From Thermoplasmatota archaeon (GTDB lineage Archaea; Thermoplasmatota; Thermoplasmata; Thermoplasmatales; Thermoplasmataceae), in the NCBI GenBank assembly GCA_023488885.1, contig JAMDDH010000014.1, positions 1 to 57,672 on the forward strand: a stretch of 57,672 nt of DNA, in the 5' to 3' direction. The position numbers were made by a program, and so were the translations under genes. How positions within the stretch are numbered: position 1 is the first letter of the stretch; each line of letters begins with the position of its first letter. This document shows, piece after piece, positions 24,743 through 33,902 of this stretch. The notes below the pieces were generated by a model. It was not told the origin of the DNA and did not search any database. It worked only from the letters and a program-made list of their open reading frames with translations.

Positions 24743-26218
24743 CTATTGGATGAGTTCCTCCCTTACAGTCTCAATTCTAAGCTGTGATCCGGAATAGTCT
24801 ACGTAAACATTCTTCAGTTTTAGATATTCCTCGATGCCATATTTGCTTCCTTCTCCAGCCTGTCCTGTTAGTCGGAAGCCAGTATGGTATCCCTGTGATG
24901 ATTCTGGTCCTGGCATGTTGATATAGACTTCCCCGAATCTGATCTTTTCGGACGCTTTGAATATCAGGTTATGGTCAGAGGTAAAGAGATAGGAGGCAAG
25001 GCCGTATTTTGAATCGTTTGCTTTCGCGATTAATTCGTCTTCATCACTTACTGTCGCAGATCCTATTACCGGTCCAAAAACTTCCTCCTGAAACAGATCC
25101 GAATCCTGTTCGACATCACCAAAAACTGTCGGCTCGTAGAAATACCCGTTCTGAAACTCACCTGACAACTGAGGTCTTTTCCCTCCGGACAGGATTTTAG
25201 TTCCACGTGTTTCCGCTTCCGATACAAACTTTTCAGTAATTTCCAAGGCTGATTTGTTAATCAATGGTCCCATATCGGAGGTAAGAGGATTGCCGATCTT
25301 CATTCCCTTCAGCGCCTTCACGAGCATAGTCATGAATTTTTCACTAACCTGTTCGTGGACATAGAGCCTCTCTGCCGCTATACATGACTGGCCGGTGTTC
25401 CAGAATTTAGCCCAGAGAAACGATCTCAGGGCGTTCTTGAGATCTGCGTCTTTCCACACCATGAAGGGAGCCTTTCCTCCAAGTTCGAGAATCAGTTTCG
25501 CCATATTAGCTGAAGTCTTCGACACAATCCTCTGCCCGGTGGAAGTCGATCCGGTCATGGTAACAACGGAGACCTTCTTATGAGACACAATGTAGTCTCC
25601 AATCTCAGAACCCTTGCCTGTTATGAAGTTAAGGGTTCCGCGAGGTACTCCTGCTTCCACAAATTTTTTCACAATCCACTCGGCAGTGAAGGGAGTGTCA
25701 CTGCTGGGTTTCAGCACTACTGTATTACCTGTGATCAGTGCAGGTGCAAGTTTTCGGGCAACCATGGCTGCTGGGAAATTCCATGGCGTCAGCGCAACCA
25801 CAACACCGGATGGAACTTTGTACTGGAATATTTTCCTGAAAGAAGTATCTCCCTCAACGATGTCACCGGTAATTTTTCTTGCAAATTCGGCATAATACTG
25901 GAGCTGGTCAATTACGCCGTCCACTTCTTGCCTTGCTTCTACCGGTATTTTCCCATTCTCATTCATCAGGATTTCTTCGAGTTCCTTTCTGGACTTTACT
26001 ATAAGCTCTTTTGCTCTGTATATAATTTTGGATCGTGCTACGGAGCCCATTTCTCCCCATTTTTCGAAGCTTTCCTCAGCAGCATCTATTGCTCTGTCCA
26101 CATCTTTCCTGGAAGCAGAAGGGAAAGTGCCCATGATCTTCCCGGTTGCCGGATTATATTTATTCAGAGTTTCGTTATTTTCCGCGTCTGACCATTGTCC
26201 ATCAATTAGCAGTTTCAT
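24743..26218 (-). CDS. gadh: Aldehyde dehydrogenase, probable D-glyceraldehyde dehydrogenase
   Basis: NAD(P)-dependent aldehyde dehydrogenase of 491 residues. Catalytic C279 is seen in FWNTGQSCIAAERLYV, with E245 in ILELGGK, N147 in TPWNFPA and K170 in VLKPSSDTP. The C-terminal blocks YINMPGPESSQGYHTGF, RLTGQAGEGSKYGIEEYL and KNVYVDYSG closely match the Thermoplasma NADP-dependent D-glyceraldehyde dehydrogenase as I remember it. That enzyme oxidises glyceraldehyde to glycerate in the non-phosphorylative Entner-Doudoroff pathway. The specific substrate is inferred from resemblance. ATG 26218 has a TATA-like tract (atttgttaaatg) about 24 bases upstream. Confidence 0.87.
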   Translation of the reverse strand: MKLLIDGQWSDAENNETLNKYNPATGKIMGTFPSASRKDVDRAIDAAEESFEKWGEMGSVARSKIIYRAKELIVKSRKELEEILMNENGKIPVEARQEVDGVIDQLQYYAEFARKITGDIVEGDTSFRKIFQYKVPSGVVVALTPWNFPAAMVARKLAPALITGNTVVLKPSSDTPFTAEWIVKKFVEAGVPRGTLNFITGKGSEIGDYIVSHKKVSVVTMTGSTSTGQRIVSKTSANMAKLILELGGKAPFMVWKDADLKNALRSFLWAKFWNTGQSCIAAERLYVHEQVSEKFMTMLVKALKGMKIGNPLTSDMGPLINKSALEITEKFVSEAETRGTKILSGGKRPQLSGEFQNGYFYEPTVFGDVEQDSDLFQEEVFGPVIGSATVSDEDELIAKANDSKYGLASYLFTSDHNLIFKASEKIRFGEVYINMPGPESSQGYHTGFRLTGQAGEGSKYGIEEYLKLKNVYVDYSGSQLRIETVREELIQ

Positions 26219-26355
26219 TGTTGTTCATGGTATGATTTGTTAAATGTCTTTCCCTAGTACCAACACACATTCCCATGAATTAGTCTTTGACACAATTAAT
26301 AGTTGATCAAGATTTGAGAAACACCTAATTATCTGGAGCGGATTGAGCATAGTAC

Positions 26356-26709
26356 ATGATCAGGATTAAGAGAATATATGAAAAGCCGGAGAACTCGGAC
26401 GGTTTACGTATTCTGGTCGATCGCCTCTGGCCAAGGGGTGTATCGAAAGAAACTGGTTCAGTTCAGATCTGGTTGAAAGACATTGCGCCCTCCGAAGGAC
26501 TGAGAAAATGGTTTAGTCACGATCCCTCTAGGTTTCCCATTTTTCAGGCAAAATATTTCGAAGAACTCTCAGCAAACGAGAAATCGGATGAAATTTTACG
26601 TTTATGCAGGGAAGGAGATATAACCCTGCTTTACTCTGCCAAAGATGAGGAGAACAACAACGCAGTAGTTCTCAGGCAATTCCTGGAAGACAGGCTGAAG
26701 AATGGTTAG
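26356..26709 (+). CDS. DUF488 family protein (YeaO-like)
   Basis: 117 residues with the family signature LVDRLWPRGVSKE near 22-34, then WLKDIAPSEGLRKWFSHDPSRFPIF, and a C-terminal ITLLYSAKDEENNNAVVL. The family is widespread and its role is not established. A TATA-like cctaattatc lies 28 bases before the ATG. Its stop codon interlocks with that of the convergent nicotinate phosphoribosyltransferase gene. Confidence 0.88.
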   Translation: MIRIKRIYEKPENSDGLRILVDRLWPRGVSKETGSVQIWLKDIAPSEGLRKWFSHDPSRFPIFQAKYFEELSANEKSDEILRLCREGDITLLYSAKDEENNNAVVLRQFLEDRLKNG

Positions 26710-27884
26710 CGATCTGCCTGAAGTGACTCAAGTTCCGTCATTGTTCTTTCCCTTATCTGCCGTGGGGTGTCATAATTGCCCAGCATTTTTCCGTTTCTAA
26801 GAAACTGTCTCAGCAGGTTTATCATGGAACCTCCGCACTCGCAAGAGCCTTCGGCAACACTCGCTGGAACTGTTCTTAGTTTCATGCACCTCTCGCAGCG
26901 GAGTATATTCTTTGAGCCGGAGAATTTTCCGCGTTTAGTCAATGGAGTTCCATTTATCTCCACTATATCCATGGAGAAATCAAAGGGATGCAATGTCATG
27001 GATGTGCCGATACCAAAGGCTTGAGCACCAGCCTCCTTAAGATTTTGGAGGTCTTCTAGCTTAAGGCCACCAGAAACCATGATCTTGATATTTTGATGAG
27101 ACCTTAGATCGAGTTCCCAACGAACTTCACGAATAAGATTCGCGAAGTTCCCCCTTCGGGAAGACGGTGTGTCAAGTCTTATGTAATCAAGATCCGGAAA
27201 CATTGAGGCTACTTTAAGCGCAGCGAATTTTTCATCCATAAAGGTGTCAATCAGGACGGTTTTGACACCGTTTTTACCAGCCTTTTCAACAGTAACCTGC
27301 CACGCCTTGTCATCACCCATGAGAAGTGCAATGGAGTGTGGCATTGTTCCGACTGGTTGCTCGCCAATAAGTTCGGCTCCAAGTATGCCGGAAACTCCAT
27401 TGGCACCGCCGATATATGCAGCCCTGTCAACCATTGGGGATATTGCAGGATGCATCCTCCTGATACCGAAGGAATAGAATGGCGTTTCCTTGAGAATTAA
27501 ACGTATTCTAGACGAGTAGGTGGATATTCCGGAAGACTGGCACAAAAATCCAATCATGGCAGTCTCCAGCCTCCCAAATGCTTCGTATTCGCCTTCGATA
27601 CGCATAAATGGAACCGGGATTCCTTTTGAATCCCTGGGATTAACAATGGTACCTTCTGGGATGGCGTAAAGATTAACCGGCTTATCTTTCAGGATTGAGA
27701 TCACTTCATCGAGGCCACTGAAGTTAACCCATGTATCGAGAGGACCTGACACAGTGAATTCCGACACAACTTTTCCTTCATAATCAACACTAGAAGCCGC
27801 ATTCAGGCTTCGTTCAAAATAAACGTCGGAAGTCCTCCCATCCAGTATTTCCGCTTCAGTTGCCGAATTAAATTTGTGGACCAA
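26706..27884 (-). CDS. Nicotinate phosphoribosyltransferase
   Basis: Joins nicotinate and PRPP to nicotinate mononucleotide in NAD salvage. The 392 residues resemble the Thermoplasma acidophilum enzyme: LDGRTSDVYFERSL, GFLCQSSGISTYSSRIR, GIRRMHPAISPMVDRAAYIGG, GTMPHSIALLMGDD, and a C-terminal zinc knuckle (CERCMK then CECGG) characteristic of that subfamily. The start is TTG 27884, fixed by a perfect GGAGGT eight bases upstream. pncA ends one base before it, and pncA supplies the nicotinate substrate, so the pair forms a two-step salvage unit. Confidence 0.93.
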   Translation of the reverse strand: MVHKFNSATEAEILDGRTSDVYFERSLNAASSVDYEGKVVSEFTVSGPLDTWVNFSGLDEVISILKDKPVNLYAIPEGTIVNPRDSKGIPVPFMRIEGEYEAFGRLETAMIGFLCQSSGISTYSSRIRLILKETPFYSFGIRRMHPAISPMVDRAAYIGGANGVSGILGAELIGEQPVGTMPHSIALLMGDDKAWQVTVEKAGKNGVKTVLIDTFMDEKFAALKVASMFPDLDYIRLDTPSSRRGNFANLIREVRWELDLRSHQNIKIMVSGGLKLEDLQNLKEAGAQAFGIGTSMTLHPFDFSMDIVEINGTPLTKRGKFSGSKNILRCERCMKLRTVPASVAEGSCECGGSMINLLRQFLRNGKMLGNYDTPRQIRERTMTELESLQADR

Positions 27885-27885
27885 A

Positions 27886-28416
27886 TTAAATTACCTCCAG
27901 AGCTTCGATCGAGGTGATGATGTTGCTGCCATAATTTCTCTTGATAAATGAGAGTGCCTCTTCGTGCTTTGCAGGATCAATAGCAGCACAGAAATCCTTT
28001 ATTATTGATACATCGTAATGCCTGAAAAAAGCTCCCGCTGCAGTGTGAAGCACGCATATATCTGTACTTACGCCGGATAGAAATATCCTGTTAACGCCCC
28101 TTGCTCTGAGGTATCCATCCAGATCAGTGTCAAAAAACGCATCATAATGTCTTTTCGTGATTTTATAACCTTCAACTCCCCTCAATTCATCTACCAGTTC
28201 AGAAGCTTTAGTGCCAATGAGGCAGTGCTCTCCCCACACTTTGAATTCCGGGTCAAAGTTTATATGGGTGTCAAGCGTGAATATAATTTCAGCGGAATCC
28301 CCAATTTTTTCCAGGAAAGATGGAAATTTTTTTGCCAGATCCACCGCTTCCTCCGATCCGAAAACTCCGTTTACAAAATCATTTACCATGTCAATAACTA
28401 TTACTGCGCTTCTCAA
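27886..28416 (-). CDS. pncA: Nicotinamidase
   Basis: Cysteine hydrolase of the isochorismatase superfamily that converts nicotinamide to nicotinate. The catalytic triad is D9 (VIDMVNDF), K88 (ITKRHYDAF) and C121 (STDICVLHTA). Metal ligands fit D49 and H51 in DTHIN. 176 residues matches archaeal nicotinamidases. Isochorismatase-like hydrolases are hard to separate by sequence, but the neighbour nicotinate phosphoribosyltransferase makes nicotinamidase the best call. TTG 28416 overlaps the cysS stop, giving translational coupling. Confidence 0.91.
   Translation of the reverse strand: MRSAVIVIDMVNDFVNGVFGSEEAVDLAKKFPSFLEKIGDSAEIIFTLDTHINFDPEFKVWGEHCLIGTKASELVDELRGVEGYKITKRHYDAFFDTDLDGYLRARGVNRIFLSGVSTDICVLHTAAGAFFRHYDVSIIKDFCAAIDPAKHEEALSFIKRNYGSNIITSIEALEVI
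27893..27898 (-). promoter_or_regulatory. Shine-Dalgarno site for a TTG start
   Basis: GGAGGT on the minus strand, eight bases before TTG 27884. It decides the start of the nicotinate phosphoribosyltransferase gene and shows that internal operon genes use ribosome sites, unlike the leaderless first genes. Confidence 0.7.
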
Positions 28417-29807
28417 TTCTTTTCACTTCCCTTTTCTTCTGAAGTCCACCAGATGGTCTCTTCTCCCTTATCTTCAATATAAATTCCAAGATCCTTTAGG
28501 TTTGCACGTATTCCATCCGCAATCCTGAACTCTTTTTTTGATCTCAGTTCTTTTCTGAGGGATAGCAGAATGTCTACTGTTCCTTTGACGAAAGACGTTT
28601 CATCTCCTCTTTTGACTATATTCGTGAACGAATCAAGCCAATAAAAGGTCTGCAATGCTTCAGCAACTTCCGACTCGCTCATGAGATCCAGATTCCGGTT
28701 CCACTCTCCAACCATGGACAAAACCTCAGTGAATAACTGTCTGAAATCAAAATTCTTATCAATTATGTCCTCAAGTATCTTTATTTTCGCGTTTTCTCCG
28801 CGGTAATTTTTATATTTCTGGCCTCTGAGACTTAACTTTCTGTAAAGAATGGAGATCTGGCTCACGTTCTGTCTTGCTTCCTGCAGAATCTCAGGGGAAA
28901 AATTAATGGAGGTCTTGAACTGGGCATTAAGGAGTGCATACCTTAGTTCTTCCGGTAAATAATCCACAAGGACATCTCTAATTTTAACGTAGTTCTTGAG
29001 TGACTTCGACATCTTCTCGTCATTAATGTTGATCATAGCACTGTGTATCCAGTATTCAGCAAGTTTCGGGCTTCCGCTTATGGATCTTTCAATAGCTATT
29101 TCTGCCTCGTGGTGAGGAAAAATCAAGTCCGTTCCTGATCCATGAATGTGGTAGGTTGGTCCAAAATATTTCTCCGTTATGGCTGTGTCCTCAATGTGCC
29201 AGCCTGGCCTACCTTTTCCCCATGGGGATTCCCAGTACGGTTCTCCCGTTTTGTATTTTTTCCATATCACAAAATCACGTGGATCACTTTTCTGTTCATT
29301 CAATTCCACTCTGGAACCAGATTTAAGTGCATCCATATTCTGCCCTGAGAGTTTTCCAAAATCATTGAATCTTGAAACTCTGAAATAGACTCCATCTGAA
29401 GTTTCATAGGCATAACCTTTCTGAACAAGATCAGAAATCTGGACAATTATCTCAGGAATGTGAAGAGTGGCTCTGGCATAAAAATTTACGCTATCAACAT
29501 GCAGGAGATCCATCAGTTGCATATATTCAGAAGTGAATTTTTCAGATACCTCACTATAATCAACGCCCTCTTCCTTTGCACGGTTGATTATCTTGTCATC
29601 TATATCGGTGATGTTCTGCAGGTAAAAAACACTATATCCCCTGACTCTCAGGTACTTGACCAGTGAATCAAAGAATATGTACGTCCTGGCATGACCGACA
29701 TGAAAATTGTCCTGAACAGTAGGGCCGCAAACAAATACTTTTATCACTTCGTCTTTTGGCAGGTTCAAGGGAATAATCTCTTTGGCCATGCTGTCATATA
29801 CTTTCAT
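28413..29807 (-). CDS. cysS: Cysteinyl-tRNA synthetase
   Basis: Class I synthetase charging tRNA-Cys. FVCGPTVQDNFHVGHART holds the zinc cysteine C27 and the HIGH-type motif HVGH (36-39). SGTDLIFPHHEAEIAIE carries zinc histidines and glutamate, and KMSKS appears as EKMSKSLKN near residue 263. 464 residues fits the family. Its presence means direct Cys-tRNA formation rather than only the SepRS/SepCysS route. GAGGT lies just before the ATG, giving a short leader. First gene of the cysS-pncA-nicotinate phosphoribosyltransferase operon. Confidence 0.96.
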   Translation of the reverse strand: MKVYDSMAKEIIPLNLPKDEVIKVFVCGPTVQDNFHVGHARTYIFFDSLVKYLRVRGYSVFYLQNITDIDDKIINRAKEEGVDYSEVSEKFTSEYMQLMDLLHVDSVNFYARATLHIPEIIVQISDLVQKGYAYETSDGVYFRVSRFNDFGKLSGQNMDALKSGSRVELNEQKSDPRDFVIWKKYKTGEPYWESPWGKGRPGWHIEDTAITEKYFGPTYHIHGSGTDLIFPHHEAEIAIERSISGSPKLAEYWIHSAMININDEKMSKSLKNYVKIRDVLVDYLPEELRYALLNAQFKTSINFSPEILQEARQNVSQISILYRKLSLRGQKYKNYRGENAKIKILEDIIDKNFDFRQLFTEVLSMVGEWNRNLDLMSESEVAEALQTFYWLDSFTNIVKRGDETSFVKGTVDILLSLRKELRSKKEFRIADGIRANLKDLGIYIEDKGEETIWWTSEEKGSEKN

Positions 29808-29951
29808 GAGACCTCTTCTTTATCGCACCCGAAATCAATAAATTTTGTATCTGTTTTTCCTGAGACATTCGTTTTCCTCATGTGTATCATTGCCGGCATT
29901 GCAGATATACTCTGGATTTCGGGAAGCGCTGAGAGGAAGACAGCAAAAGCG

Positions 29952-30530
29952 TCAACTCCTGGAACTTATTGTGGACAAGATCCTTTTGCTGAGCAACAGT
30001 GAACCGATACTTAGGACACTGGAATTTTCAAGATCAACAATAGACATAGATGCATTCCTTATTTCCACACCAAAGCTTTCAGTTTCATCAATGTCCAGGA
30101 AACTGCATATAGCAGCTCTAATTGGCAGGGCATGGCTGACTATTATCCAGATTCCATTAACTTCTGAAAAGACTTCCTTGAATCGGTTCTGGTGCGATTC
30201 CCATGATTCCATCCCAAGGTCCATTCTCATCGCTTTCGGCAAGCTCTCAACTTTCTTGTTATTGAAATTTCCGAGACCGGATTCCCTGATTCTTTCATCT
30301 ACTTTTGGTTCAATATTGACGATTCGTGAAATTATTTCAGCGGTCTCCATGGTCCTCTGGATCGGACTGGTAATGAGGTTATCGACAGGGATGCCCTGCA
30401 GTTGCATTGCCGTGTGTTTAACCTGATCCCTGCCATTTTTAGTCAGAGGGTAACCATAAAGATCCTCAGAGATTATGTTCCTCGTGTTCGCTTCGCTCTC
30501 GCCATGTCTAACCAGAATGGCAACTTTCAC
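29952..30530 (-). CDS. Histidine phosphatase (phosphoglycerate mutase-like)
   Basis: 192 residues of the histidine phosphatase superfamily. The phosphohistidine motif is LVRHGESEANT (H9), followed by GYPLTKNGRDQV, SPIQRTMETAEII, and the second catalytic histidine in IVSHALPIRA. Both dPGM-type mutases and broad phosphatases share this pattern; a dPGM-like phosphoglycerate mutase has been reported in Thermoplasma, so that is one possibility, but short members like this are often phosphatases. Monocistronic. Confidence 0.85.
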   Translation of the reverse strand: MKVAILVRHGESEANTRNIISEDLYGYPLTKNGRDQVKHTAMQLQGIPVDNLITSPIQRTMETAEIISRIVNIEPKVDERIRESGLGNFNNKKVESLPKAMRMDLGMESWESHQNRFKEVFSEVNGIWIIVSHALPIRAAICSFLDIDETESFGVEIRNASMSIVDLENSSVLSIGSLLLSKRILSTISSRS

Positions 30531-30591
30531 GACAGATTATCTTGACAAGGTTTATAAAAATGCCACAATGCATTTTCTCGAGCTATTTAGA

Positions 30592-31881
30592 TCATATAAG
30601 ATAAGCTATCCAGAGCCCCAGAAGGGAAAGTGTCAGAACAGGAAATGCAAGGACAAACCCCACTTTCATGTAGTAACCGTAGGAAATTTTGAGTCCCTTC
30701 TTCCTGTCAAGTGTATATATCCATAACAGAGTGGCAAGCGAACCAATTGGCGTGAATTTTGGGCCTATGTCATTTGCTATTGCATTGGCATACGCCAGAA
30801 TATGCAGATTTGGTCCTGCCTGTATTGAAAGGTTGCCCAGCATAACTGCGGGAAGATTGTTCATTATTGATGCAAGGAAAGCAAATAGGTAACCGGAAAA
30901 CAACAAAGAAAAGGGTTCAGGGAATCCCTGGATCGCCTGGAGAAGATTCGAAATGATGAGAATAAGGCCGGCGTTTCCCATCCCTACAATGATTATATAC
31001 ATCCCGAGGGAAAATAATACGATCTGCCACGGAGCTTCTCTGATAATTTTTCTCGTATTGATCGTTTTCCTGAAACTGACGACGATTAACAGCAAAGCCA
31101 CTGCAGGTACTGCAATAAATGCAACTGGAATGTCCATCAGTCCTGTGATTGAATAGACAACCACGAGAGCAATCAATGTAGGAATGGCTGAACGAACAAT
31201 GGCACGATCTTTTATCACGTCTGTTTCCATAGAGGCAAAGTTTGCTGTCAGGGCTTTAGGAATATTCCGGCGGTAAACAAGAAGCAAAACACAAAGGCTT
31301 GCAGCAACGGAAATAAGGTCAGGAATGATCATTCTCTCCATATATCTCAGGAAATCAATGCGGAAATAGCTTGACATGATTATATTTACCAGATTACTTA
31401 TGGTAAACGGCATGCTTGCAGTATCTGAAATGAAACCTATGGCCATTATAAACGCCAGGAATGTCTTTTCATCTGCACCGGTCCTTCGTAGCATAGAATA
31501 GACAATGGGGGTTAGAACAAGTACGGCCCCATCGTTGGCAAAGAACGCAGAAACCACTGAACCCAGAAGAATCATAAAAATGAACAGCTTTATCCCCGAT
31601 CCATGCGCAAGTTCCGCAATTTTTATAGCGGAATATTCGAAGAATCCGACTTCGTCATATATTAAGGAGAGTATGATGATCGCAACAAACGTAAATGTCG
31701 CATTCCAGACTATATTCCATACTTCAATTATCTGAGACAGGCCAGCGATTCCAAGGAAAATTGTGGCAAATGCCCCTATCAGGGCAGAATAACCTATACC
31801 AAGTTTAAACGGCCTCTTTATAACGAGAATTATCGTAAAAGCAAAGATAGCCAGGGATATGAAAAATTTGAGTGAATACAA
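30592..31881 (-). CDS. arsB: Arsenite/antimonite efflux pump ArsB
   Basis: Integral membrane transporter of the ArsB/ion-transporter superfamily. The 429 residues equal the length of E. coli ArsB, and the diagnostic segments FANDGAVLVLTPIVY, SDTASMPFTISNLVNI, NNLPAVMLGNLSI and NDIGPKFTPIGSLATLLW are present. It extrudes arsenite using membrane potential, or with an ArsA ATPase, which is absent here. The frame opens at TTG 31881 after AGGCGG. No arsR or arsC is adjacent. A palindromic element lies upstream of its TATA-like tract. Confidence 0.9.
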   Translation of the reverse strand: MYSLKFFISLAIFAFTIILVIKRPFKLGIGYSALIGAFATIFLGIAGLSQIIEVWNIVWNATFTFVAIIILSLIYDEVGFFEYSAIKIAELAHGSGIKLFIFMILLGSVVSAFFANDGAVLVLTPIVYSMLRRTGADEKTFLAFIMAIGFISDTASMPFTISNLVNIIMSSYFRIDFLRYMERMIIPDLISVAASLCVLLLVYRRNIPKALTANFASMETDVIKDRAIVRSAIPTLIALVVVYSITGLMDIPVAFIAVPAVALLLIVVSFRKTINTRKIIREAPWQIVLFSLGMYIIIVGMGNAGLILIISNLLQAIQGFPEPFSLLFSGYLFAFLASIMNNLPAVMLGNLSIQAGPNLHILAYANAIANDIGPKFTPIGSLATLLWIYTLDRKKGLKISYGYYMKVGFVLAFPVLTLSLLGLWIAYLI

Positions 31882-31927
31882 TTTCCGCCTTCGAACGGTA
31901 TTTTCACAGGCTTAAAATTTCTTCCTA

Positions 31928-31947
31928 AAGTGCACTGGTGCACACTT
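31928..31947. promoter_or_regulatory. Palindromic element between arsB and a radical SAM gene
   Basis: Two GTGCAC hexamers separated by TG (31930-31943), flanked by AAGTG and CACTT, form an imperfect palindrome. It lies just upstream of the arsB TATA-like tract (about 31908-31920) and about 45 bases upstream of the radical SAM TATA box. A transcription factor operator is likely; which gene it controls is not clear. Confidence 0.4.
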
Positions 31948-32022
31948 CTGTGTATTGTTAGAGGACTATGCAGCCAATTCTGCTGAGTAAAATTAATACA
32001 AAACTGCCAATTACGAAGTGAC

Positions 32023-33180
32023 ATGAATCGAAGTCTCATCAGGAAGAACAACGGCATTCTCACAATTGCAAACGGAAACGAGGAAATTGCCAACTTTGAT
32101 TTTCAGGGGAGACTCCTGTTTTATACGCATTTAGGGGTAACCTATAGGCGTTCATATGCTGGATCGCTTTACAAACTATCATGGGACAACGATTTGAGGA
32201 TAGTGGAAAAAATCCCACCTCCTGAAGCAGAAATAATGATAAAACGTACACTTGAAATGGCACGAAATTTCCCGACTCAGGATATCACGCCCGAAGAAAA
32301 GTCTATCTTATCCACAATTTCATCCAGAGACGCTTCCTGGGTGGATTCCGATACTGCGTCGATCACAAGTCTGTATTCCCGGATACCTGTTCTCCCTCCC
32401 GATCAAGCTTCAAGCCTTTACCTGGAACTCGCGACCGGGTGCAAATGGAACCGTTGTACAGTCTGCAGTTCATATAATTCAAGAGAATTCAACGACAAAA
32501 CGATTGAGGAATTCCGGGAACACATTTCAAACGTGAAGGCAGTCATGGGTGAGGGATTGTACTCCCGGAAGTCTGTCTTTTTGGGAGACGCAAATGCCCT
32601 CGATGTGGATCAGAAAATTCTGCTCCAGGCGCTTGATGACGTGAAATCCGAGTTGAATCTTCCTGTGTTCGCTTCATTCGATGTTTTCACAACCCCCAAG
32701 AAAAAGAATATGATACATTATAGGGATCTGAAGGAACACGGACTGGAACGCATATTCGTTTTTCTGGAATCAGGTAGCTACAAAGTTATAAAACTGTTCA
32801 ATCAGCACAGAAATATAACTGAAACACTCAACATTGTCAACAACATCAAAGATTATGGCATATCGGTGTCAATTGTCCTGATGGTGGGAACCGGTGGGAG
32901 AAAATACAATGTTGACCACGTCATGGGTTCAGCCAACATAATATCCCAGATGAATCTGGAGAAGGGCGATATGATATTCTTGTCCCCGATAGTTGAGGAA
33001 GATGATGAAACTTACATGGAAATTTCCCGGAAAAACGATCTGGGTAACATGACTCCCGAGGAGAAAATGCAACAGACAGATGATCTTATCAGGTCAGTAA
33101 AAAAAGCTTACTTGGATATGAATGGAAAAGACCTTGATGTTCCGGTTGTGAAATACGATCTCAGAGAATCAATATTTTAA
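32023..33180 (+). CDS. Radical SAM protein with CX4CX2C cluster motif
   Basis: 385 residues. After a 130-residue N-terminal region of unknown function comes [19 protein letters not shown], in which the iron-sulfur cysteines are C140, C145 and C148, spaced CX4CX2C rather than the usual CX3CX2C. Core strands typical of the SAM barrel follow ([51 protein letters not shown]). Families with a GCxWxxC-type motif exist among uncharacterised archaeal and bacterial proteins, but I cannot name the reaction. ATG 32023 has gtaaaattaatac 28 bases upstream. Its stop interlocks with that of UMP kinase. Confidence 0.85.
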   Translation: MNRSLIRKNNGILTIANGNEEIANFDFQGRLLFYTHLGVTYRRSYAGSLYKLSWDNDLRIVEKIPPPEAEIMIKRTLEMARNFPTQDITPEEKSILSTISSRDASWVDSDTASITSLYSRIPVLPPDQASSLYLELATGCKWNRCTVCSSYNSREFNDKTIEEFREHISNVKAVMGEGLYSRKSVFLGDANALDVDQKILLQALDDVKSELNLPVFASFDVFTTPKKKNMIHYRDLKEHGLERIFVFLESGSYKVIKLFNQHRNITETLNIVNNIKDYGISVSIVLMVGTGGRKYNVDHVMGSANIISQMNLEKGDMIFLSPIVEEDDETYMEISRKNDLGNMTPEEKMQQTDDLIRSVKKAYLDMNGKDLDVPVVKYDLRESIF

Positions 33181-33854
33181 CCGATGATGGTACCACCGGT
33201 TTTTCCGGTTTTCATTATTTTTCCATATTCCCCAAGTTCAAGGCCATCTATTACGTATATCTTTATATTTGAGCGCTTGGCTATATTGAGGGCGGTGAGA
33301 TCCATGAACACATTTGGCCCGGCACCTACTGATTTCGATAGGGCAAGCGAAATGGCTTCGTCGTAGCTCAATGCCTGGAACTTTTTCGATCCGGGAACCT
33401 TTTTCGGGTCGTCACTGTAAACCCCGTCCACTGAGGTCGCATTGATCAGGATTCTAGCATTTATTCTCTCAGCAAGTAGCGTAGCGACAGTATCCGTGGT
33501 GTGTCCCGGCTCGGTTCCACCCATTACAGTGAAACGATAAATCCTGGAAAATTCGGCAGCATCGTTGACTGTTGTCGGTATCTTCGAATTTGAATCCGCC
33601 AGAAAAGAAGATAATGCCAGGGCATTCATTCTTGTTGCATTGATTCCGATTTCGTCAAGTATATTATCATTAACATGATAATTTCGCAGGGCTGAAATAT
33701 ATGTTCTTGCCAGAGTGCCTCCACCCACTACGATGCCAAACCTGAAGGTGCCATCCATCTCAGTTACAGTCCTGACAAACTTCTGCATGAATTGGAGATT
33801 TAGCCCGTCTGATGATATGATTGAGCCTCCCAGAGAAATTACAACTGATTCCAT
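33177..33854 (-). CDS. pyrH: Uridylate kinase, archaeal type
   Basis: Phosphorylates UMP to UDP in pyrimidine synthesis (amino-acid-kinase fold, hexameric). From ATG 33854 the protein begins [13 protein letters not shown], matching the family start. [22 protein letters not shown] and [12 protein letters not shown] are the nucleotide and UMP-binding blocks. 225 residues is normal for archaeal PyrH. A longer frame to 33884 is rejected because the extra residues are unlike the family and would run into the shared divergent promoter. Confidence 0.94.
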   Translation of the reverse strand: MESVVISLGGSIISSDGLNLQFMQKFVRTVTEMDGTFRFGIVVGGGTLARTYISALRNYHVNDNILDEIGINATRMNALALSSFLADSNSKIPTTVNDAAEFSRIYRFTVMGGTEPGHTTDTVATLLAERINARILINATSVDGVYSDDPKKVPGSKKFQALSYDEAISLALSKSVGAGPNVFMDLTALNIAKRSNIKIYVIDGLELGEYGKIMKTGKTGGTIIG

Positions 33855-33902
33855 AAACTCTAAGCCAATTAAGGTTAAATACAATTATAAATTTTCTTAG
33901 CG
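33855..33902. promoter_or_regulatory. Divergent promoter of pyrH and aRF1
   Basis: The 48-base gap contains ttaaatac (33875-33882) centred 25 bases before the aRF1 ATG at 33903, and an overlapping attataaa tract usable by pyrH on the other strand. Both messages would be leaderless or nearly so, and the two core promoters overlap. Confidence 0.5.

Noticed and set aside
25580-26191. 203-codon plus-strand frame opposite the aldehyde dehydrogenase
   Set aside because: Antisense to a strong ALDH gene, Cys/His/Phe-rich composition, no start signal.
29845-30426. 193-codon plus-strand frame opposite the histidine phosphatase
   Set aside because: The minus strand encodes RHGE and second-histidine motifs; the plus frame has none.
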